Source of the DNA: Bondarzewia mesenterica
Taxonomy: Eukaryota > Basidiomycota > Agaricomycetes > Russulales > Bondarzewiaceae
Direction of reading: 5' to 3'
DNA: 64,000 nt
Assembly (NCBI GenBank): GCA_004802705.1
Contig: SGPL01000058.1
Coordinates: forward strand, 29,832-93,831
Made by a program: the position numbers and the translations under genes. The notes under the pieces were generated by a model. It made no database searches. It worked only from the letters and a program-made list of their open reading frames with translations, and was not told the origin of the DNA. The stretch's first letter is position 1; each line of letters starts with the position of its first letter. Below are positions 57,840 to 64,000 of this stretch, piece by piece.

Positions 57840-57955
57840 CAAGTTTAACAATTCAACGCCTTCTCAATATCTTTTTGGGGGTTTGTAAAGCCCGTCAGAT
57901 AGTTTTCTGACCACAACCTAAAGATTTAGCGGCATTTACTATGCAACTCTAGAGC
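57840..57955 (-). pseudogene. NUMOD1-like endonuclease tail fragment 2
   Basis: The minus strand reads IVNAAKSLGCGQKTIWRAL, then KKILRRRWIVKLV with two TGA codons as Trp. It has the same plan as fragment 1 and the GIY-YIG tail. No catalytic domain adjoins it. Confidence 0.6.
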
Positions 57956-58254
57956 AAGAAAAAACCCTGAAGTTTACCTACCTATTGTAGCATAAAAGAT
58001 AATAGTAAACAATTCTCAATGTTTTAAGCTAAAATAAGAACACCACATCTCAAAATACTTTTCCTCTTTTATTGTTTTTGTCGCCTCCGGCGGTTTTTTT
58101 TTTATTTATTCTTAAAAAATAAATAAGAAAAACTAGACAAAAAGTACTTCTACCTCACTTCAAAGGGTTTGCTGGCCGCCATAGAACCTACAGGGGAAAT
58201 TAAACAAATATCCTCTAGTTGTTTAATTAAATTATACTAAGTATAAATTATTAC
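57956..58254. other. Intron spacer without gene
   Basis: AT-rich spacer with a GC hairpin (CGCCTCCGGCGG near 58081-58092). No reading frame or RNA feature was recognised. Confidence 0.5.
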
Positions 58255-59175
58255 TCTAAATCATCTTTTCAAACTCTACTGTTATTCATACCAGCTTTGA
58301 TTTTTAGAATCTCATCAAAACCTGATGGAGTTAAATGACCTTTTAATTTTATTATACCTACTACTTTTTTGAAACACTCATAGTCTAAAGCTTTTGCGCC
58401 TTGTAGAGGGTATTTTTGCTTCGCAAGAAAAACGGGATTATTTTGCTATCAAGATCTAAAAGTTTGGAAACAATAAAGTCACATGCTAACTCCTGTCGTC
58501 TTGCATAATAATTACCACAAGAAAACACAGAGACTAAACTTGCATTAAGACTGAATCCCGAGTATGTTGAGTAATTTTAAATCTTAAGATAATTTGAGAT
58601 CCAGATTTTGCAGATTTAGACTTTGAATTTGAGACATTAAAACAACCCTCCCGCCTTTGGCGACTCACTGAAACCACTTATTCAGTAAGCATCTGGGATT
58701 TTTTGTACCTCGACTTCAGGTCTAACAACTGTAACGATATTAGGGAAAGCACATTTTAATTTATCAGATAATCCCCTATTCAATACTGCTTTTAAACTAA
58801 CGACTTTTTGTACCCCTTCCATTGTAAGATGTTGTTTTGTATTAATCGTATTTACAACCATTTCGAATAGCTCAAAATCAGCTCTTTTTTGTGTGATTAG
58901 GGGTAATTTCTTAAACGCCAAGGGCGAGAGGTATAATAATATTAGTACAATCTTTTACCGATTGTACTGAATAAGTAGCAGAACAACTTGATTTGTTAAG
59001 GATTATTGTACCTGTACCGAAAAATAACTGTATTTTATTTAATAATTCCAGATCTTTAATATGTAAAGTAATTACAAAAGCTATACCAACTTTTCATCCT
59101 ACTTTATTTTTATTAACCGAAACCTTAATATTAAAACAGCCCTCGGCTAATTTTTTTTGCTAATGCAAAAAAAAT
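58255..59175 (-). pseudogene. LAGLIDADG homing endonuclease (LAGLIDADG_1 pair) interrupted by GC hairpins
   Basis: Minus strand: AEGCFNIKVSVNKNKVGWK (end of first motif, its start replaced by a T8/A8 palindrome near 59150), FVITLHIKDLELL and FFGTGTI. Then LPLITQKRADFELFEMVV, NTKQHLTMEGVQKVV, NIVTVVRPEV and IPDAYWISGFS. The second motif is then split by about 14 nt containing CGCCAAAGGCG before EGCFNVSNSKS. The repeat half follows with RFKITQHTRDSVLM, YYARRQELACDFIVSKL, KYPLQGAKALDY and LKIKAGMNNSRVWKDDLE. The domain layout is that of intron homing enzymes of fungal cob/cox1. A hairpin inside the catalytic motif plus frame shifts probably make it inactive. Confidence 0.75.
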
Positions 59176-59281
59176 AACACAATCCTGTTATTCACTGGGG
59201 GTTTAATGGTTTTATTGTAGTATTATTGGAACTAGAATAGAACCTTTTGGATACTCTATTAATATCTAGATTTTTTACAAT

Positions 59282-60209
59282 TCAACGTCTATTTAATAAT
59301 TTTTTTTCGGTTTTAAAGGCCCTTTTTATAGATTTTTCACGGCACCCTAAATTTTCGGCCGCACTAGTTATACTGTCAAACTCGCCATACACTGTGTAAT
59401 CCAAGTTATATACTATTATAGGTTTAGATTTTTTTTGCATATTTTTAATAGCTTCTGCAGAATAGAGAGGTTTTGTTCGATTTAAAGCCGCTTGTCTTAT
59501 CAATTCTGTAGTATGAGAAGATAAGCTTTTACCTTTATTTAAATCACCTATTCTTTGACGACGCTCTAAACTATAATTAGATTTCATCTTTAACCGGTCT
59601 ATTTCAGTATGTTTATATCCAAAACTTGAACCCGCTTCAGTCAATATATTATAATTAGGTAATAAAGATTTTAAATAAAAGTCCTCCATGTCCAATAGTT
59701 TTTTATTGTTTTCCTTATTTACTATTTCAGGGAATAATTCTAATATCAAAAATGCAAAATTAGAAATATTATATTTTTTATACTGCATGTTTAAGAACTT
59801 TACTACCCCTAAAATACAGTAAATGATTAGAGAATCTGGCATAAAATCTATCTGTAGAGGCTGATCCTATATAATAATCCAGAGTAACTTTGTTTAAAAT
59901 TAAGTAAATACCGCTAAGACTCTTAGTTTCTGCTAATATATTTTTTCTTACTATATCTAATTGTAAATCTTCATAAGAAAAAACGGGGTTTAACTCTTTT
60001 TCTTTTAAAAAATCAGTTAATCTTTGATAATTATTATTTGTAGCAGTCCCCGTGCCGGAGGCAGAAGAATGAGCTAAACTAGAATTGTGCCTTTTTTGTA
60101 CGTGGATGCGGACCCCTGAATTAGAGCGTCCGAAGGGTGCCTTACTTTTTGTAGTCTTGATAAATGTATTGTTATTTGTTAATTTAGATCATTTTGGGCT
60201 ATTAACGTA
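59282..60209 (-). CDS. GIY-YIG homing endonuclease fused to cob exon a, frameshifted
   Basis: The frame continues from exon a without a stop (NSPKWSKLT after the exon). It enters the nuclease: [20 protein letters not shown] (GIY and YIG), [10 protein letters not shown] (catalytic Arg) and [16 protein letters not shown] (catalytic Glu). Then NUMOD3-like [17 protein letters not shown], and a NUMOD1-like tail ([20 protein letters not shown]) ending at 59282. One extra base near 59785 (TATAAAAAA run) splits it. GIY-YIG enzymes nick and cut intronless alleles so that the intron spreads. Fusion to the upstream exon means expression by read-through of unspliced RNA and processing. Confidence 0.85.
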
Positions 60210-60323
60210 ACCCAGGAATCCTATAGCCATCATTAAAATTAAAATTATTACTCCAATAGTCCATACTAAAACTCTAGGTGATTTATAACTAGAATAATAT
60301 AATCCTCTTGCAATATGCAATCT
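60210..60323 (-). CDS. cob: Cytochrome b exon a
   Basis: The minus strand translates [19 protein letters not shown], then [17 protein letters not shown], a central transmembrane helix of cytochrome b with the conserved Arg/Gly-Tyr-Tyr block. It ends CTGGGT before the intron, and joining with exon b gives FLGYVLPFGQ as in other fungi. The left boundary (about 60323, AGATTGCAT) is approximate. The protein is the haem-carrying subunit of complex III. The conserved amino acids and lack of stops show that this exon is under constraint. Confidence 0.9.
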
Positions 60324-61131
60324 CCTACTAAAAGCGATTATTTTTATTAAAAAAAAATGTTTGTTTTTTTAGTTATTAAACAAATAAGTTAACTTATCAC
60401 CTTATCAAATTTATCAAGGCGACCCTAAATCCTTAGGCTAAGTATTTAAGTGAGTACATTGATTAAATCGACCACCCTCACCACCCACTATAAACTGAAG
60501 TGGACGCACTCTGCCGTACCTTATGTCCAATTGTACAATTGGACATAAGGTCGTCGGTACTAGCCATAGGCAGAGGAGTTATTAAAATTAACAGACAAAA
60601 TTAAATTATTTTATAAGAGCGTAGCCTAAGTAGGCCAAGGGGGAACGGCCAAGCACAAAATGTTTGTTTAATAAATTCTCGGAGATTAGATCATTTCATA
60701 TTAAACTAATAATTAGATATTATACTACCATCTAAATTAAATAATTACCAATTATTAGCAAATGTAGGCGTATGATCGTTGGAGTAACAAGGGTCTGTAT
60801 CTATAGGCATATTATATATTTTTATAATTCTAGCCTTATTACGCCTTGTTTTTTTTTTACTTGCTAATTATTTATATATACTAATAAAGATTTTAACCTA
60901 CCCTAGCTTCTTTTTATGGTAATTACACTATTAAATATCCGTACGGAGGCAGTGCGCGTCTCTGCGTAGCCTTGCGTATTACGCGGTACGGGCTATTTAC
61001 AATTAAAAAAAAAAGTCATTTAAGGTACATTATTAATTTGTTTATAAATTTTTAGCATATAGCCAATAGCTTGTATATATAAATAGGTAGATATTATAAT
61101 ATAAAGGCCCTTGTACATTAATTTATATAAT
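60324..61131. other. 3' end of upstream cob intron; hairpins, no gene
   Basis: Contains a perfect 34-nt palindrome at 60518-60551 (ACCTTATGTCCAATTGT and its complement) inside a wider CTCTGCC/GGCAGAG stem, and a GC-rich cluster near 60940-61000 (GTACGGAGGCAGTGCGCG). It must include the 3' catalytic part of the upstream intron, but I could not assign P7 with confidence. Confidence 0.5.
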
Positions 61132-62456
61132 TTACTGTTTATTAGATTGAGGACTAGTATAAAAAGTGTATCCCTCTTTATATATTTTTCCTGTATCTAG
61201 GTAATTTCTAATAGATGAAACTGAACTCATATTTATAGCTTTACCCCCAGATCTAAAACTATCAAAAGGTGAACCTTTAATTTCTAACCCATTTTTATAT
61301 ATATATACTTTAAAACCTTTTCGACTACCTTTAGATAAAGAATATTCTTTAGCCAAAATGAAATTACTTTTTCCTGAATATATATCAAAAGGAGGTTCAA
61401 TTTTTAATAGACTTTTTATTTCATCTAATTCAATAAGATCAGATAAATCAGAAAAATATCTGTTTGAATTCATACTATTGGATAATTTTAATAATACTAA
61501 TTTACCTAAAGGTAAATTATGATAACCAAATATAAATAAATATAATACTAAACTCCATATAGCAAAATCAATACTTTTTCTACTATAAAATGAGGCTTCT
61601 ATAAAATAAGGATATATATATTGAAATAATATATCTTTATTTGTAATTACTAATTGATAAGAATTTGTATTATTTTTAATAATACAATTAGGTTTACCAG
61701 GAACAACTAAATTATTGAATGGAGGTGATAGAGGAATATTTTGTAAAAAATCTGCTATTGCTTCTAATATTTTTTTTATCTTTTTGAGTGATTCCAAATA
61801 CTACACTAGAATGACTAAAATAAAAGGTTCCATCTCCTTCAATAAACCCAATCAGCCAATTTTTAGTTATTATATCACTAGAAATAGTATAGCCTTCATA
61901 ATTAGTTCTTAGAGTATTTATACTATTTTTAAGTTCAACTATTTGATTAAAGGTATCAATACTTAAAGATCTGATATTGACTTGTTCTAATTTTTTTAAC
62001 ATAATGGCTTTTCTCCAATCAATATAATTTAATTGTTTATGAGTAAGTAAAGAACATTTATCAAATATAGGTAATAAATTTTCTACTATAACTTTAAATG
62101 AATGTACACGAAAACTGCAAGTGTTACCTTTAATTGATACTACCCCAAACCCTAATTTCTCTCTAATGGTGTATAAAGCACCTATATCGTCAATATGTAA
62201 AGTAATTTGAAATACAAAATGTACTCCTTTATTATTTTTAGTATTAATCATAAAAGCGCCTTCTGCATCAGAAAATCCAACAAACCATTGAATAAAATCA
62301 TCGGGTACCACTATTTTAGTAGTAGTTTTATTGCATGAAGAAGTGCTATTTTTAGTTTTTATTATATTTATAAAATCAGTTATAATTCTAGGTTTTATAT
62401 AATCTATATAATTTAAGTTATAAATAAGGTTATTTAAATATTGATAATTAAGTAAT
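61132..62456 (-). CDS. LAGLIDADG-NUMOD1 homing endonuclease, one frameshift
   Basis: The open frame from about 62456 reads an N-terminal extension and then WFVGFSDAEGAFMI (first motif, 62280), FQITLHIDDIGALY, CSLLTHKQLNYIDW and WLIGFIEGDGTFYFSHSS (second motif, 61850). A T8 run in the plus strand (61770-61777) adds one base. Beyond it come ILEAIADFLQNIPLSPPF, ITNKDILFQYIYPYFIE and a NUMOD1 end (FKVYIYKNGLEIKGSPF, SIRNYLDTGKIYKEGYTFY), stopping at 61132. It has all parts of an active intron endonuclease with both acidic motifs kept. The single shift is most simply a homopolymer error. It begins right after the stop of the copy at 62458. Domain plan matches the gene at 55.8-57.2 kb. Confidence 0.85.
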
Positions 62457-63033
62457 TTTATATCCCTAATTTTCTTAAAAAGGAAGGTAACATATAAGGT
62501 AAAACTAATGATTTTATATAAGAAACATTACGTTTAGGTATATAAATCGTATATTGCGATTTACTTTCCTTAGCTATATTAATCGAGCAATCAAGATTAA
62601 ATTTAGTATTTAAAGATATAATTAATAAATTAACCTCAGTCAAAGAATAATTATTAGTATGCAATTTAATACCCCGCGCCTAATAAATTTTATATATAAA
62701 ATTTAATAAAGGAGCGCGGCCTGTTCATGACCCATCCCCCATTATCCAATAAGCTAAAACTATTGGAGTTAATAATTCCTCAATGTTTAAAGGTATAATT
62801 TTAACTCTATTATTATAAAATAAAGAATACAGCTCATTAAAACAAGGTAAATTTCTAGTAGCGAATGAAATATTATATCTCTCCCTAGCTCCTTCTAGCT
62901 CCTTCTTGCGTAGCCACAAAGGCGTTTTTTCTCCGAAGGAGCTGTCTTTTTTTTGCTCCGCCTTTGTTTGTTTATTTTATTTTGTTTGTTTTTAAATCAA
63001 AAAAACGCCTTCGCCCTTTGGCTGGCTCCGCCC
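62457..63033. repeat. Direct repeat A (~580 bp)
   Basis: Matches 63339-63920 with a few single-base or homopolymer differences. It holds the endonuclease fragment, the AT palindrome and GC clusters of GGCTCCGCC type. Confidence 0.85.
62458..62920 (-). pseudogene. LAGLIDADG_2 endonuclease C-terminal fragment, copy A
   Basis: The minus strand reads RYNISFATRNLPCFNELYSL, then LLTPIVLAYWIMGDGS (motif with Asp kept). An AT palindrome with GC ends (about 62680-62722) then inserts an in-frame stop. The tail resumes with LHTNNYSLTEVNLLIISLN and YTIYIPKRNVSYIKSL, ending at 62458. The N-terminal half is missing; its place is taken by GC-rich repeats that read WLRKKELEGARE. It is part of a ~580-bp direct repeat. 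Confidence 0.75.
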
Positions 63034-63039
63034 TTGGTT

Positions 63040-63330
63040 TATTAAATAGATGAAAAAATAGGAATGACGATAGCGGCAGCAAAATAAGTAGTCTTTTAGA
63101 AGAATCAGGTATATTTGGTTCTTTAGAAATTATAAAGCGGGGGCGGGGCCCCCGCCTAACATACTAGGAGCTGACTCTTTATCTAATTGCCTTAAAACAT
63201 TTAGATCAATATATTTCAAAAAGTTCTGTTACTTCAGAATTAATCTCAAGTATAGATAAAAGACTTAGTATTTTAGAAGATACACCATTTGGGTTATTAG
63301 ATCCATGTGTATGAAGCATAAGTTAAAATT
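63040..63330 (+). other. Spacer with GC cluster and coding-like plus-strand pieces
   Basis: Plus-strand translation gives LLEESGIFGSLEI (about 63100) and ISSIDKRLSILEDTPFGLL (about 63245), which look coding but match nothing I know. A GC palindrome (GCGGGGGCGGGGCCCCCGC, 63136-63156) separates them. A broken plus-strand gene is possible. Confidence 0.3.
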
Positions 63331-63338
63331 TTTTAATT

Positions 63339-63802
63339 TTATATCCCTAATTTTCTTAAAAAGGAAGGTAACATATAAGGTAAAACTAATGATTTTATAT
63401 AAGAAACATTACGTTTAGGTATATAAATCGTATATTGCGATTTACTTTCCTTAGCTATATTAATCGAGCAATCAAGATTAAATTTAGTATTTAAAGATAT
63501 AATTAATAAATTAACCTCAGTCAAAGAATAATTATTAGTATGCAATTTAATACCCCGCGCCTAATAAATTTTTATATATAAAATTTAATNAAGGAGCGCG
63601 GCCTGTTCATGACCCATCCCCCATTATCCAATAAGCTAAAACTATTGGAGTTAATAATTCCTCAATGTTTAAAGGTATAATTTTAACTCTATTATTATAA
63701 AATAAAGAATACAGCTCATTAAAACAAGGTAAATTTCTAGTAGCGAATGAAATATTATATCTCTCCCTAGCTCCTTCTAGCTCCTTCTTGCGTAGCCACA
63801 AA
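63339..63802 (-). pseudogene. LAGLIDADG_2 endonuclease C-terminal fragment, copy B
   Basis: Almost identical to copy A over the same span, including the AT palindrome (63558-63605, with one extra T and one N) after WIMGDGS, so it is broken in the same way. Both copies share flanking GC clusters, so the duplication happened after the palindrome inserted. Confidence 0.75.
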
Positions 63803-63920
63803 GGCGTTTTTTTCTCCGAAGGATGCTGTCTTTTTTTTGGCTCCGCCTTTGTTTGTTTATTTTATTTTGTTTGTTTTTAAACAAAAAAAACGCCTCGCCC
63901 TTGGCTGGCTCCGCCTTTTA
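63339..63920. repeat. Direct repeat B (~580 bp)
   Basis: Second copy of the repeat at 62457. Sequence quality falls towards the window end (Ns after 63981). Confidence 0.85.
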
Positions 63921-64000
63921 TTTTTTTTTAACCGAAAAAAAATTAGAAAAGGAGCTAGAAGCAAAAAACAACAAAATTAGNAGNCANAAAGCAAGNANAA

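Noticed and set aside
60940..61000. GC-rich cluster with GTACGG considered as group II intron domain V
   Set aside because: It lacks the domain V stem-bulge pattern and the conserved AGC/GTT triad; it fits a GC cluster better.
53165..64000. Reading the mitochondrial part as a nuclear mitochondrial insertion
   Set aside because: Exons and most motifs are undecayed while all nuclear elements around are heavily mutated, and a gap lies exactly at the junction.

Overview
The window is a scaffold from a filamentous fungus, most probably a basidiomycete of the Agaricomycetes. It joins two very different DNAs. Positions 1-53148 are repeat-dense nuclear-type sequence. They carry three copies of a KDZ (Kyakuja-Dileera-Zisupton) DNA transposon, a tyrosine-recombinase (DIRS-order) retroelement, two Ty1/copia elements, one Ty3/gypsy element and a gypsy-like gag fragment. 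Positions 53165-64000 are mitochondrial: exons of cytochrome b (cob) split by group I introns full of LAGLIDADG and GIY-YIG homing endonuclease genes, readable only with TGA as tryptophan. The two parts meet at a 16-N gap in AT-rich sequence, so the junction is more likely a scaffolding artefact than a real nuclear mitochondrial insertion. KDZ elements and this DIRS family are typical of Agaricomycetes. A large, intron-rich, palindrome-rich mitogenome would fit, for example, the Rhizoctonia group, but the sequence alone does not prove a genus.

Nuclear layout: gag remnant (72-1100); unrecognised AT-rich decay (1.2-3.3 kb); DIRS-order element with gag-like ORF, RT-RNase H and tyrosine recombinase (3.3-8.1 kb); unrecognised (8.1-11.7 kb); KDZ copy 3 on the minus strand (11.7-14.1 kb); N gap (14.5-14.8 kb); mostly unreadable decayed repeats (14.8-24.4 kb); KDZ copy 1 on the plus strand with a convergent second ORF (24.7-29.8 kb); a ~55 bp minisatellite (30.2-31.0 kb); KDZ copy 2 (31.2-39.5 kb), split by a copia element (32849-38473) with 327-bp LTRs and a GACTT target duplication. 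Next comes a large inverted repeat (arms at 39.8-40.6 kb and 53.1-47.4 kb) with ~145-bp tandem repeats. A gypsy element (40.9-45.3 kb) lies between the arms and a second copia element (48.0-53.0 kb) splits the right arm. No nuclear protein gene is intact. Stops fall repeatedly at Trp, Gln and Arg codons, CpG is scarce, and catalytic Asp codons have become Asn, which is a pattern of C-to-T/G-to-A decay (RIP-like or methylation deamination). The DIRS element is the least decayed.

Mitochondrial layout, all cob on the minus strand: an upstream intron region with two near-identical copies of a broken LAGLIDADG gene (63.8-63.3 and 62.9-62.5 kb) and a LAGLIDADG-NUMOD1 gene (62.5-61.1 kb); cob exon a (60323-60210); a composite intron with a GIY-YIG gene fused to the exon, a LAGLIDADG gene, NUMOD1 tail fragments, a group I core (57.3 kb) and another LAGLIDADG-NUMOD1 gene; exon b (55769-55734); an intron with two different LAGLIDADG genes and a group I core (53.8 kb); exon c (53561-53502); and the start of a further intron. 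Nearly every endonuclease ORF is broken by one-base shifts, many at homopolymers, which suggests sequencing error as much as decay. Short GC-rich hairpins and an AT palindrome are scattered through and sometimes inside these genes.

No complete, clearly new system was found. The observations most worth following are the convergent ORF kept in two KDZ copies, the inverted-repeat structure, the duplicated intron-exon junction around a homing endonuclease gene, and hairpins inserted into endonuclease motifs.
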